Below are positions 8,533-17,151 of a DNA stretch of 64,000 bases, in pieces (the first letter of the stretch is position 1; each line of letters starts with the position of its first letter). The notes below the pieces were generated by a model that was not told where the DNA came from, did no database searches, and saw only the letters and a list, made by a program, of their open reading frames with translations. Both the position numbers and the translations under genes were made by a program. The stretch spans positions 434,001 through 498,000 of the forward strand of contig NZ_PGOI01000007.1 in NCBI RefSeq assembly GCF_002794355.1, given 5' to 3'. The stretch is from Pseudorhodobacter sp. MZDSW-24AT (GTDB taxonomy: Bacteria > Pseudomonadota > Alphaproteobacteria > Rhodobacterales > Rhodobacteraceae).

Positions 8533-9402
8533 ATGGACCTTCCCCTTGGCGTCGAAGACAAGATGCGCGCCGCCCTGCCCGACCTGACCCGGGCCGAGCG
8601 GCAGGTGGCCACCCATATCCTGCGCCATTATCCAGTGGCGGCGCTTGGCTCGATCACAGCACTGGCGCAGGCGGCTGAAGTCTCCACCCCCACCGTGGTG
8701 CGCCTGTGCCAGAAACTGGGCTATCGCGGCTATCCCGATTATCAGGCCGCCTTGCGCGGCGAGGTGGGGGCGATGCTGGAATCGCCGCTTGTCAAACATG
8801 ACCGCTGGGCCGGGGGCGCGCCCGACACCCATATCCTGAACCGCTTTGCCGATGCGGTGGTCGCCAATCTGCAAGCCACGCTCAGCCAGATTGACCATGC
8901 GGTGTTCGATCAGGTGGTGGCGCTGCTGGCCGATCCGTCGCGGCGCATCTTTGCCATGGGCGGGCGCATCACCCATGCCCATGCCGATTACCTTGTGTCG
9001 CTGATGAAGGTGATCCGCCCCGAGGTCACGCTGCTGTCAGACATGTCCAACACTTGGCCCCCCGCGCTTCTGGACATGAAACCGGGCGATGTGCTGGTGG
9101 TGTTCGACATCCGCCGCTATGAAAACTCGGTCCTGCAACTGGTGGAACTGGCGGTGGAACAGGGGGCCGAGGTGGCGGTCATCACCGACCGCTGGGTCAG
9201 CCCCGCCGCCGCCCATGCCCGCCACACGCTCACCTGCCATATCGAAGCGCCCTCGGCATGGGATTCCACCGTGTCGATCCTTGTGCTGGTGGAAACGCTG
9301 CTGGCCAGCGTGCAAAGCCGCACTTGGGGCGAAACCGAAGGCCGCATGAAGCGGCTGGAAACGCTTTATGACCGCTCGCGGTTCTTCCGCCGCTACCGCT
9401 GA
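8533..9402 (+). CDS. MurR/RpiR family transcriptional regulator
   Basis: A 289-residue DNA-binding protein. The N-terminal HTH_6 domain covers about 10-75 (DLTRAERQVATHIL then TPTVVRLCQKLGYRGYPDY). A SIS sugar-phosphate-binding-type domain covers about 115-250 (RIFAMGGRITHAHADYL, KPGDVLVVFDIRRYE). ATG codons at 8512, 8527 and 8533 are possible; 8533 is chosen because AAAGG lies 7 nt upstream and because it gives the family start MDLPLGVEDKMRAALPDL. It is divergent from the amidohydrolase-TRAP operon and is the likely regulator of it. Its effector is unknown. Confidence 0.9.
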   Translation: MDLPLGVEDKMRAALPDLTRAERQVATHILRHYPVAALGSITALAQAAEVSTPTVVRLCQKLGYRGYPDYQAALRGEVGAMLESPLVKHDRWAGGAPDTHILNRFADAVVANLQATLSQIDHAVFDQVVALLADPSRRIFAMGGRITHAHADYLVSLMKVIRPEVTLLSDMSNTWPPALLDMKPGDVLVVFDIRRYENSVLQLVELAVEQGAEVAVITDRWVSPAAAHARHTLTCHIEAPSAWDSTVSILVLVETLLASVQSRTWGETEGRMKRLETLYDRSRFFRRYR

Positions 9403-9408
9403 CCGGGC

Positions 9409-9909
9409 TTAATGCCCCATGGCGGAATGATCGGCGCCGTCAGCCGGGTCCACGCTGAACTCCACCGCCACACGGCCCGCCTGTTCAAAGATCAGCGTGC
9501 CGGGCAGCATCTGACCTTCTTCAAAAGGCGCGCTCAGCCCCATCAGCATGATGTGCAGCCCGCCGCGCTCCAGCAGCAGGGTTTCGCCCGCCGGGATCTC
9601 GATGCTCTCCACATGCTGCATCCGCGCCACGCCATCGGCGCCAAGCTCGGTCACATGCAGTTCGGCGCGCGGCACCAAAGGCACCTCAACCCCGATCAGA
9701 CGGTCCGCCGTGCCGCCCTCATTGGCGATCGCCATATAGCCCGCCGCCGATTTCGCCATCGGATTGGGCGCAAGGATATGCGGGTGGATGATCTCCAGCC
9801 CCCCCGCCGTCACCCCATGCGCCTGCGCCGCAGCGGTCATCGCCACCACCGCACACAGCGCAAGCAGCGGGGCTTTCAGCAGGGTCCGGGCGGCGGCGGA
9901 TATGGGCAT
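9409..9909 (-). CDS. PCu(A)C-type periplasmic copper chaperone
   Basis: A 166-residue protein with a signal peptide (hydrophobic 10-28, AAAQA then HGV). The copper-binding motif H-x-x10-M-x21-H-x-M is intact as H85, M97, H119 and M121. A His/Met-containing tail DHSAMGH could also bind copper. This family (DUF461) delivers copper to the CuA centre of cytochrome oxidase, usually beside a Sco-like gene. Here it stands alone between a regulator, 6 bp away and convergent, and the rhamnose operon. No copper operator was recognised upstream. Confidence 0.93.
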   Translation of the reverse strand: MPISAAARTLLKAPLLALCAVVAMTAAAQAHGVTAGGLEIIHPHILAPNPMAKSAAGYMAIANEGGTADRLIGVEVPLVPRAELHVTELGADGVARMQHVESIEIPAGETLLLERGGLHIMLMGLSAPFEEGQMLPGTLIFEQAGRVAVEFSVDPADGADHSAMGH

Positions 9910-9993
9910 CGGGGCACCTTTCGGGTCAGATCCATGGCCCTCCCTTGCCCGATTTCCCGCCTTTGGGCAACGGGGCAGCCTGTCACCCCTGCG

Positions 9994-11343
9994 TTATCCG
10001 GCATGGGCGCGCCACTGCGCGGCATAGGCCCGCAGCCGGGGGTCGGGGGCAGGCTCCGCCGCCGGCGGTTCGGCAAGCGGGGCGCTGTCCTGAAACAACA
10101 GCGCGGTGCCAATGGCGGTGCCCGTTCGCATGGGTGACCGCACCACCGCGCGTCCCGTCGCCGCGCGCAGCATGGCGCAAAACCACGGGTTGGCGGCGAA
10201 CGGCCCTTCGATCACGCTCGGCCCCGCCGCCCCGATCTGCGCGAGCGATTCCGCCGTCATCAGGCCAAGGTAATAGCCCAAGGCCACCGCGCGCTGGCCG
10301 TCGGTCGCGGGCTCCACCGTCCACCCGCCCTGCCGCCCTTGAAAAGGCCCACTGTCGCGCACCACCGCCGGCCGCAGCATCACGCCGCGCGTCAGCACGG
10401 CCTCGGCATCGGCCGCGTCACCTTGCGCGTCCCCTTGCGGCCGCATCAGCTCATATTCCCGCCCGCCCATGAACCGGGCCGAAGGCACCGGATCGCCCAG
10501 CGCGTTCACGTTGATCAGCGTATCGCGCGTGGGGTCCAACGCCACATCCGCCCCGCCGACCGCCATGGAAATCACCCAAGTCCCGGTCGAGACCACCGCA
10601 AACGGGGCCGCGCGCGCCCGCAGATGCGGGAGCAGCGAGGCATTGCTGTCATGCAACCCGCAGATCACCGGCACCGCGCCAATCCCCAGCGCGGCCTGCA
10701 AGGCGGGGCGGAGCACCCCCAGCACCTCGCCCGGCAGGCGCGGCGGCGCCATCCGCCCGTGCAGGCCCAGCGCCGCCGGAAGGCTGGAAAACCCGCGCGC
10801 GCCCGGCTCCCACAAATCGGTGTGGCACCCCAGCGAGCAGATGTCGCTGGCCACCGCCCCCGTCAGCCGATGCCCCCAATATTGCGGCCACAACACCACA
10901 TGGGCAATGCGGTCGCGCAGGCCCGGGTCCACCCGCAACTGCCAGAACAGCTGCGCCCCCAGATTGAGCCCCAGCGGCAGCCCGGGGCTTCCCGTGCGGG
11001 CAAAGGGGGGGCGGATCGCCTCATAGGCCGCGCGGTAACTGTCGGGCCCGTCATGTTCATAATCGAGCACCGGCGCCGCCAGATCGCCCTGCGCGTCAAG
11101 CAGCGCGGCACAGGCGCCATGGGTCGTCACGCCAATCGCATCCACCCCATGACGGACCGCCATCTCGCGCAAGGCGTCGCACAGAAAATCCCACTGTGCC
11201 TCGGTGTCGAAATGCGGCCAAGGCGGGCCGGGGCGCACAAGATTGGGCGTGGTCCGCACCGCCACCTCGGCCCGCGTGGCCAGATCCACCAGCGCCAGTT
11301 TCACATTGGTCTTGCCAATGTCGATGATCGCCGCATGCCTCAT
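9994..11343 (-). CDS. rhaK: Rhamnulokinase-type FGGY sugar kinase
   Basis: A 449-residue FGGY-family kinase. [13 protein letters not shown] near residue 10 is the N-terminal phosphate-binding motif, [15 protein letters not shown] and [11 protein letters not shown] mark the second lobe, and [10 protein letters not shown] lies near the end. It is the last gene of the leftward rhamnose operon, corresponding to rhizobial rhaK. In Rhizobium leguminosarum the kinase acts on the sugar and is also needed for its uptake; whether that holds here is inference. The start [13 protein letters not shown] overlaps the rhaM stop as ATGA; the longer frame is rhaM antisense noise. Confidence 0.9.
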   Translation of the reverse strand: MRHAAIIDIGKTNVKLALVDLATRAEVAVRTTPNLVRPGPPWPHFDTEAQWDFLCDALREMAVRHGVDAIGVTTHGACAALLDAQGDLAAPVLDYEHDGPDSYRAAYEAIRPPFARTGSPGLPLGLNLGAQLFWQLRVDPGLRDRIAHVVLWPQYWGHRLTGAVASDICSLGCHTDLWEPGARGFSSLPAALGLHGRMAPPRLPGEVLGVLRPALQAALGIGAVPVICGLHDSNASLLPHLRARAAPFAVVSTGTWVISMAVGGADVALDPTRDTLINVNALGDPVPSARFMGGREYELMRPQGDAQGDAADAEAVLTRGVMLRPAVVRDSGPFQGRQGGWTVEPATDGQRAVALGYYLGLMTAESLAQIGAAGPSVIEGPFAANPWFCAMLRAATGRAVVRSPMRTGTAIGTALLFQDSAPLAEPPAAEPAPDPRLRAYAAQWRAHAG

Positions 11344-11654
11344 GGCATGTGGAACACGGTCACCAATGGCTCGGCCACCGGGGCGTTGTCCGGATGCGTC
11401 TCCATCAGATCGGCCATATGCGCCCACCAGCGCTGCATCACCGGATGGGCGGGCAGAGCGTCCATGCCATGATCGTCCCGCCGCCACAGCACGCCAAAAA
11501 GAATGCGGCTGTCGCGGTCCAGATGGATGGAATAATCCTCCACCCCCGCATCCTTCAACAGCGCCACCAACTCGGGCCAGATCGCATCATGGCGGCGGAT
11601 GTATTCCGCCTCGGCCCCCGGATGCAGCCGCATCTTGAACGCATGTTTCTGCAT
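11340..11654 (-). CDS. rhaM: L-rhamnose mutarotase
   Basis: A 104-residue protein, the usual length of RhaM/RhaU. Family motifs are [22 protein letters not shown] with the active-site His, [17 protein letters not shown], and [17 protein letters not shown]. It interconverts the alpha and beta anomers of L-rhamnose. Two ATGs are adjacent (11657 and 11654). The second is chosen because GGAGG then lies 5 nt upstream and it overlaps the permease stop as TGATG. It corresponds to rhaU of the rhizobial operon. Confidence 0.95.
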   Translation of the reverse strand: MQKHAFKMRLHPGAEAEYIRRHDAIWPELVALLKDAGVEDYSIHLDRDSRILFGVLWRRDDHGMDALPAHPVMQRWWAHMADLMETHPDNAPVAEPLVTVFHMP

Positions 11655-12631
11655 CATCTCCTCCGCAGCAAACGGGGCAGCGCGATCACGCCAATCAGCA
11701 ACAGCCCCAGAAAAATGCTCATCACAATGCCCGGCACGTTCAACAGGCCAAAGCCAAAGGTGACCATCCCCATGATCAGCGCCGCCAGCACCACGCCCGG
11801 AATGCTCCCCGACCCGCCCAAGATGCTGACCCCGCCCAGCACCACCATGGTGACCACCTCCAGCTCCCACCCCGTCGCGATGGAGGGCCGGGTGGACCCA
11901 AGCCGTGACGTTAGGCAGACGGCGGCAATCCCGCTCATCACGCCGGTCAGCAGGAACAGGATGAACCGCACCCGCGCCACCCGGATGCCGGAAAACTGCG
12001 CGGCGGTGGCATTGTTGCCAATGGCAAAGACCGCGCGGCCAAAGCTCGTGCGGTGCAAAAGCAGGTAATACACCACCGCCATCCCGGCAAACAGCGCCAG
12101 TTCAAAGCTGAACACCCACCAGACATAGCCTTGGCCAAAGAACTTGAAGCTGGCCGGATAGCCGGTGAACGCCTTGTCGCCCAGAACGATATAGGCGATC
12201 CCGCGAAACAGGCTCATGGTGCCGATCGTCACCACAATGGACGGCAGGCCCAACCCCGCCACCAGCGCGCCGTTGATCACCCCGCACAAAAGCCCGGTGC
12301 CAATCCCGATCAGCACCAGCACGGGCGTCTCTGCCCCCGCCGCCATCGCCACCCCCATCGCGGTGGAGGCCAGCGCGATGATCGACGCGACCGAAAGATC
12401 GATCTCTCCGGAGATGATCAGCAGGGCCATGGCAAAGGCGATCAGCGCCTTTTCGGTGAAGTTGAAGGTCGCATCCGACAGGTTCCACGCATTCAGGAAA
12501 TAGGGCGAGGCGAAACTGTTGGTGACAAACACGGCAATCGCCACCGCTACCAGAATCGCCTCCCAACTGCGCAGCGCGCGGACGGCGGGGGATTGCAGAC
12601 GATCGGGCAGAACACGGGTCTGGGGGGTCAT
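11654..12631 (-). CDS. rhaQ: Sugar ABC transporter permease (RhaQ type)
   Basis: A 325-residue RbsC-type inner-membrane permease with about ten hydrophobic helices. The conserved [12 protein letters not shown] segment and [19 protein letters not shown] are typical of CUT2 sugar permeases. It pairs with the next permease upstream (RhaP) to import rhamnose. Its start overlaps the rhaP stop as ATGA and its end overlaps the start of rhaM. Confidence 0.92.
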   Translation of the reverse strand: MTPQTRVLPDRLQSPAVRALRSWEAILVAVAIAVFVTNSFASPYFLNAWNLSDATFNFTEKALIAFAMALLIISGEIDLSVASIIALASTAMGVAMAAGAETPVLVLIGIGTGLLCGVINGALVAGLGLPSIVVTIGTMSLFRGIAYIVLGDKAFTGYPASFKFFGQGYVWWVFSFELALFAGMAVVYYLLLHRTSFGRAVFAIGNNATAAQFSGIRVARVRFILFLLTGVMSGIAAVCLTSRLGSTRPSIATGWELEVVTMVVLGGVSILGGSGSIPGVVLAALIMGMVTFGFGLLNVPGIVMSIFLGLLLIGVIALPRLLRRR

Positions 12632-13596
12632 CTTGCCTCGGCTGATTTCAGGATGATGCGGCCCGAAGCCCGCGATTGCGTTGCGTTGAAGGCCACGGCC
12701 AGCACGATGGCCGCGCCGGAAATCGCCATCTGCCAGAACGGAGAGATGCCAACCACGGGCAGGGCGTTCTTGATCACGCCCAGAAACAGCGCCCCCAGCA
12801 CCGCCCCGGTGATGGTGCCCGCGCCGCCCGCGATGGCCACCCCGCCGATCACGCAGGCCGCCACCACGTCCAGCTCGAACCCGCTCGCGATATCGACATA
12901 GGCCACCGCATAGCGCGCCACCCACAGATAGCCCGCAAGCCCCGCCAGCGCGCCCGAGATCACAAAAGCCGCAAACTGCGTGCGCCCCACGTTGATCCCG
13001 GCGTAAACCGCCGCATGGGGATTGCCGCCCACCGCATAGAAGGCCCGGCCCAGCGCGGTGCGCGTCAGCACCACGCCAAACAGCGCGATCAGCGCAATCG
13101 CCATCCAGCTCATCACCGGCAGGCCCAGCAGAACCGTGCGCGGCAGCGCCTTGAACGCCTCGCTCATCTGATGCGCGTTCACCCATTGCCCGCCGGTCAT
13201 CAAGAAGATCGACCCGCGGAAAATCGTCATCGTGCCCAGCGTCACCACAATCGACGGGATGCCCAGCTTCCACACCAGCACGCCGTTCACCGCGCCCAAG
13301 GCCCCGCCCAGCACGATCACCCCCGGCAGGATCACGGCCAGCGGCACCCCTGCCCCGTTCATCAAGGCCGCCACCATGCCGCACAGCGCAAGGTTCGCCG
13401 CCACCGAAAGGTCGATGCACTTTGTCAGGATCACGATCATCTGCCCGATGGCCAGAATGATCAGCGGCGAGGTGTCGTTGAACACATTGGCCAGATTTCC
13501 CGGCCGCACAAAGGCCGGAAAGCGCGCCGCCACCACGCCGATCAGCACCAGAATGGCCAGCGCCAGCAGCGCCTCACGCGATTTCAAAAGGCTCAT
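12628..13596 (-). CDS. rhaP: Sugar ABC transporter permease (RhaP type)
   Basis: A 322-residue CUT2-family permease, related to the neighbouring one. It shows the same landmarks: TKCIDLSVAANLALCGM, VVTLGTMTIFRGSIFLMTG, GNPHAAVYAGINV and VVAACVIGGVAIAGGAGT. The two form a heterodimeric channel, as in the rhizobial RhaPQ pair. The start overlaps the rhaT stop as ATGA. Confidence 0.92.
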   Translation of the reverse strand: MSLLKSREALLALAILVLIGVVAARFPAFVRPGNLANVFNDTSPLIILAIGQMIVILTKCIDLSVAANLALCGMVAALMNGAGVPLAVILPGVIVLGGALGAVNGVLVWKLGIPSIVVTLGTMTIFRGSIFLMTGGQWVNAHQMSEAFKALPRTVLLGLPVMSWMAIALIALFGVVLTRTALGRAFYAVGGNPHAAVYAGINVGRTQFAAFVISGALAGLAGYLWVARYAVAYVDIASGFELDVVAACVIGGVAIAGGAGTITGAVLGALFLGVIKNALPVVGISPFWQMAISGAAIVLAVAFNATQSRASGRIILKSAEAR

Positions 13597-15089
13597 GCCG
13601 CCACCGCCAATCCGGCCGCCGCGCGCACCAGAACCTCGGGCGTCATCCGGTCCCCGGTCACCTCGTCCACGATCCGCCCTTCGCGCATCACGATCACCCG
13701 GTCCGACATGCCCAGCACCTCGGGGATTTCCGAACTGACCATGATCACCGCCAACCCTTCGGCGGCGAGCTCGGCCATGAATTCATGCACCGCCGCCTTT
13801 GACCCGATGTCGATGCCTTTGGTCGGCTCGTCCAGAATGATCACACGGGGCTTGGTCGCCAGCCATTTGGCGATCACCACCTTTTGCTGGTTGCCGCCCG
13901 ACAACAGCCCCACATCCTGATCCAGACTTGCCGCCCGCAGGTCCAGCCGCTGCGTATAGTCGCGCGCCAGCTTGAACTCCTCGGCCAGCCGCAGGAACCC
14001 TGCCCGCGACGTGCGCGCCAGCGACGGCAGCGTCACATTCTGAAAGATCGGCAACCCCTTGACCGCGCCTTGCTTGCCGCGATCCTCGGGCACATAGACA
14101 ATCCCCGCCGCAATCGCCTCTGCCGTGGACCGGATCACCCGCACCTGATCATCAATCCGCGTGGCCCCCTTAGACGGCCGCGTGATCCCGAACAGCGCCT
14201 GCATCACCTCGGACCGCCCGGCCCCGACAAGCCCATAAAACCCCAGGATCTCGCCCCGGTGCAGGGTGAAACCGATGTCGGCAAACTCGGTCGGGTGGCT
14301 GTAGCCCGCCACGGTCAGAACCGGCGCGCCGATGTTGCGGGCACGCGCCGGGAAAATCTGATCGACCGACCGGCCCACCATCATCTGCACCAGATCGGCC
14401 TCGGCCACATCCGCCATCGCACCCGCGCCGACAAACTGCCCATCGCGGAACACAGTATAGCGGTCAGCGATGCGAAAGATCTCGTCAAACTTGTGGCTGA
14501 TGAACAGGATCGCCTTGCCTTGCGCCTTCAGCGTATCGACCAGCTCATAAAGCTCGTGAATCTCCTTGTGGCTCAGCGCCGCCGTGGGTTCATCCATGAT
14601 CACCACCCGCGCATCAATCGACAGCGCCCGCGCGATGGCCACCAGATGCTTGGACGCAATCCCCAGATCGCGCAGCCGCAGATCGGGGTTCAGCTTGGCG
14701 CCGATCCCCTCCAGCAACCGCACCGCGCCGTCGCGCATCGCCCGCCGGTCGATCAGGCCCAGCCGCGTGCGCGGCGCATGGCCCAGCCAGATGTTCTCGG
14801 CCACCGTCATCTCGTCAAACAGCACGGTTTCCTGATGAATGGCCGTCACCCCTGCCGCACTCGCGGCCTGTGCGGTGGGAAACTGCACCTCGGCCCCGCC
14901 CATCAGGATCTGGCCGTCATCAGGCTGATACACTCCCGTCAACACCTTCACGATGGTCGATTTGCCAGCGCCATTCTCACCGATCAGGGCCGTCACCTGC
15001 CCCGGATACAGGTCAAGCTGCACCGCGCTCAGCGCCTTGACCCCCGGAAATGACTTGGAAATGCCGCGCAGCGACAGGACGGGATTCAT
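13593..15089 (-). CDS. rhaT: Sugar ABC transporter ATP-binding protein (RhaT type, two ATPase domains)
   Basis: A 498-residue duplicated ATPase of the RbsA/XylG type. The first domain has GENGAGKST and IMDEPTAALSH, with a signature region diverged from LSGGQ. The second has the degenerate Walker A GLVGAGRSE, the signature LLSGGNQQKVVIAKW and IILDEPTKGIDIG. This one-good, one-degenerate layout is normal for the family. It powers the RhaPQ channel. The start MNPVLSLRGISKSFPGVKAL has AAAGGA upstream. Despite the shared name it is unrelated to the enterobacterial rhamnose-proton symporter RhaT. Confidence 0.93.
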   Translation of the reverse strand: MNPVLSLRGISKSFPGVKALSAVQLDLYPGQVTALIGENGAGKSTIVKVLTGVYQPDDGQILMGGAEVQFPTAQAASAAGVTAIHQETVLFDEMTVAENIWLGHAPRTRLGLIDRRAMRDGAVRLLEGIGAKLNPDLRLRDLGIASKHLVAIARALSIDARVVIMDEPTAALSHKEIHELYELVDTLKAQGKAILFISHKFDEIFRIADRYTVFRDGQFVGAGAMADVAEADLVQMMVGRSVDQIFPARARNIGAPVLTVAGYSHPTEFADIGFTLHRGEILGFYGLVGAGRSEVMQALFGITRPSKGATRIDDQVRVIRSTAEAIAAGIVYVPEDRGKQGAVKGLPIFQNVTLPSLARTSRAGFLRLAEEFKLARDYTQRLDLRAASLDQDVGLLSGGNQQKVVIAKWLATKPRVIILDEPTKGIDIGSKAAVHEFMAELAAEGLAVIMVSSEIPEVLGMSDRVIVMREGRIVDEVTGDRMTPEVLVRAAAGLAVAA

Positions 15090-15152
15090 CACGGATTCCT
15101 TTGGAAGCAAAAGCCCCGGCCGGGGGAGCCGCCAGCCGGGGCACATGACAGA

Positions 15153-16142
15153 TCAGAAGATCGACTTGAACTCTTCGATGTTCGACTTGTCATAGGTGAA
15201 GGGGTCCGACATCGCCGCCTCCAGATTGTCGTCCAGCGTGGCCGCGCCGATCCGCCCCATCGGAATGGACGCGCCGGGTGCCGCCTCGGCCCCCTTGATC
15301 AGGTTGTAGGACAGCATCGTTGCCGCATAGCCCAGATCAATCGGGTTCCAGATCGCAAAGCTGATCGTCGCCCCCGATTCCACCGCACCCGCCATTTCCG
15401 ACGGCAGGCCAAGGCCCGTCACGTTGATCTCACCGATCTTGCCCGCATCCGTCACCGCTTGGCTTGCGGCCAGAATCCCCACCGTGGTCGGCGCGATGAT
15501 CGCCTTCAGGTTCGGATAGGTGGCCATCAATCCTTGGGCCTCACGATAGGACTTGTCGGCCAGATCGTCGCCGTAAACCGTCGCCACAAGGTTCACATTC
15601 GGATAGTTCGGCAACACCTTCTTGGCCTCTTCGATCCAGATGTTCTGGTTGGTCGAAGTCGAGGTCGCCGACAGGATCGCCACATCGCCGGTGCCTTCGA
15701 TATGATCCGCCGCCAGCTTGATGATGGTATTGCCGATCAGCGCCGAGGACGACGGGTTCAGATGCATCAGGCGGCCTTCCTTGGCCACGCCCGAATCCCA
15801 CGAGATCACCTTGATCCCGCGCTCCATCGCGCGTTGCAGCGCCGGGGCCACGGCATCGGGGTCATTGGCGGAAATCGCAATCGCATCCACGCCTTGCGCG
15901 ATCAGCGCGTTGATCACTTCGATCTGGCCTTCGGCGGTGGTGCTGGTCGGGCCGGTGTAGATGATCTCTACATCGCCCAGTTCCGCCGCCGCCTCTTCGG
16001 CCCCCTTGGCCGCCGCTTCAAAGAACCCGATGCCCAGCGCCTTGACCACCAGAGCGATCTTCACGTCCTCGGCCGCCGCAGTCTGCGCCATCAGCACGGT
16101 TGCCATCGCCGCCGTCGTCAGTGCCTTCTTCCACATGCCCAT
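15153..16142 (-). CDS. rhaS: Rhamnose ABC transporter substrate-binding protein (RhaS type)
   Basis: A 329-residue periplasmic sugar receptor of the RbsB/Peripla_BP_4 family. The signal peptide is about residues 1-24 (MGMWKKALTTAAMATVLMAQ, cleavage after TAAA). The family segments QGVDAIAISANDPDAVAPAL and GIKVISWDSGV follow. The ATG at 16140-16142 is preceded by GGGAGG with 5-nt spacing; a second in-frame ATG two codons on is less well placed. It lies 34 bp after rhaR and 63 bp before rhaT in the same leftward operon. Confidence 0.92.
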   Translation of the reverse strand: MGMWKKALTTAAMATVLMAQTAAAEDVKIALVVKALGIGFFEAAAKGAEEAAAELGDVEIIYTGPTSTTAEGQIEVINALIAQGVDAIAISANDPDAVAPALQRAMERGIKVISWDSGVAKEGRLMHLNPSSSALIGNTIIKLAADHIEGTGDVAILSATSTSTNQNIWIEEAKKVLPNYPNVNLVATVYGDDLADKSYREAQGLMATYPNLKAIIAPTTVGILAASQAVTDAGKIGEINVTGLGLPSEMAGAVESGATISFAIWNPIDLGYAATMLSYNLIKGAEAAPGASIPMGRIGAATLDDNLEAAMSDPFTYDKSNIEEFKSIF

Positions 16143-16176
16143 GCGTTCCTCCCATATGAGCCGTTTCCCCTCCGCC

Positions 16177-16989
16177 TCAGGCTTCGCCTGTGCGGTCCTC
16201 GCTCCTGTCCGCAACGCCCACCTGCGTCACGATCAGCCTGATATCCGCAGCCTCCAGCATGGCGGCATCGCGGTCTGTGATCCCGTCATCGGTGATGACA
16301 GTGTGAATGCGCGACAGCGCACAGAGCAAAAGGCTCGACCGCGCGGCGAATTTGGTGCTGTCGGCCAGCACCACCAATTCATCCGCCTGCCCGATCAGCT
16401 TTTGCTCGGCCTGCACCAGCAAGGGGTCGCCCTCCATCAACCCCAGCGGACCCAAGCCCCGGCACCCCATGAACATCCGCCGCGCATAGAAATGGCGGCT
16501 GCCATCCTCGTCAAACGGCGACAGGATGATGTTCTGCTCGCGGTAGATCGCGCCCGCCGGAAGCAGCACCGTGTTCTTCGAATGCTTCAGCAGATGCTCG
16601 GCAATCGGAAAGCTGTTGGTGAACACCTGACAGCGCTTGGCCGTCAGCGGATGCACCATCTGAAAGGTGGTGGTGCCGCCGTTGATGATGATCGCCTCGC
16701 CATCGGCGCACAGGTCCACCGCCGCCCGCGCAATCGCCCGCTTTTCCGCCAGCCGGATGCCTTCGTTCACGCTGAAGGGCCGCGCGTTGATGCCCACGAA
16801 TTGCGGCGGCGCAATCGATTCCGCCCCGCCCCGCACCCGGCGCAGCTTTTTCTGCACATGCAACGTGGCGATATCGCGCCGGATCGTCGCCTCGGAAGAC
16901 CCGGTCAGCGTGACCAAATCGGCCACCGTCACCACGGGGCGCCCCTCGATGGCGGAAAGTATCACCCTGTGCCGTTCGCTCTCGTGCAT
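16177..16989 (-). CDS. rhaR: DeoR-family transcriptional regulator of the rhamnose genes
   Basis: A 270-residue regulator. The N-terminal DeoR HTH (about 1-58: ERHRVILSAIEGRPVVTVADL, then SEATIRRDIATLHVQKKLRRVRGGA) is followed by a DeoRC sensor domain with NGGTTTFQMVHPL and ADSTKFAARS. The start MHESERHRV has a perfect AAGGAGAC site, favoured over the upstream codons. In rhizobia the DeoR-type RhaR is a negative regulator released by a rhamnose intermediate. Repeated TCAATCA sites lie directly upstream. It is the first gene of rhaRSTPQMK. Confidence 0.92.
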   Translation of the reverse strand: MHESERHRVILSAIEGRPVVTVADLVTLTGSSEATIRRDIATLHVQKKLRRVRGGAESIAPPQFVGINARPFSVNEGIRLAEKRAIARAAVDLCADGEAIIINGGTTTFQMVHPLTAKRCQVFTNSFPIAEHLLKHSKNTVLLPAGAIYREQNIILSPFDEDGSRHFYARRMFMGCRGLGPLGLMEGDPLLVQAEQKLIGQADELVVLADSTKFAARSSLLLCALSRIHTVITDDGITDRDAAMLEAADIRLIVTQVGVADRSEDRTGEA

Positions 16990-17033
16990 TTCAGTCTCCT
17001 TGAAACGCCATACTCCACTGGAATCGCTCAGTG

Positions 17034-17102
17034 TCAATCATTTTCAATCACAGCCATTCTTTCTGCACCGCAGAATGATTGAAGTTGATCGTTTATGATT
17101 GA
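17034..17102. promoter_or_regulatory. Cluster of four TCAATCA/TGATTGA half-sites: rha operator
   Basis: TCAATCA occurs at 17034-17040 and 17044-17050 (10 bp apart), and its complement TGATTGA at 17076-17082 and 17096-17102 (20 bp apart). The spacing puts each pair on one face of the helix. The cluster fills the gap between divergent rhaR and rhaD, as expected for a DeoR-type repressor of both. Confidence 0.75.
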
Positions 17103-17151
17103 CAAAAAGCCGCAGCTTGGCACATTTGCCGCCATGGGCGAGGAGGATTTC

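Noticed and set aside
9910-9993. TTGCCC/GGGCAA as the rhaK terminator
   Set aside because: The arms are 6 bp with a 14-nt loop and no U-tract, too weak to call.
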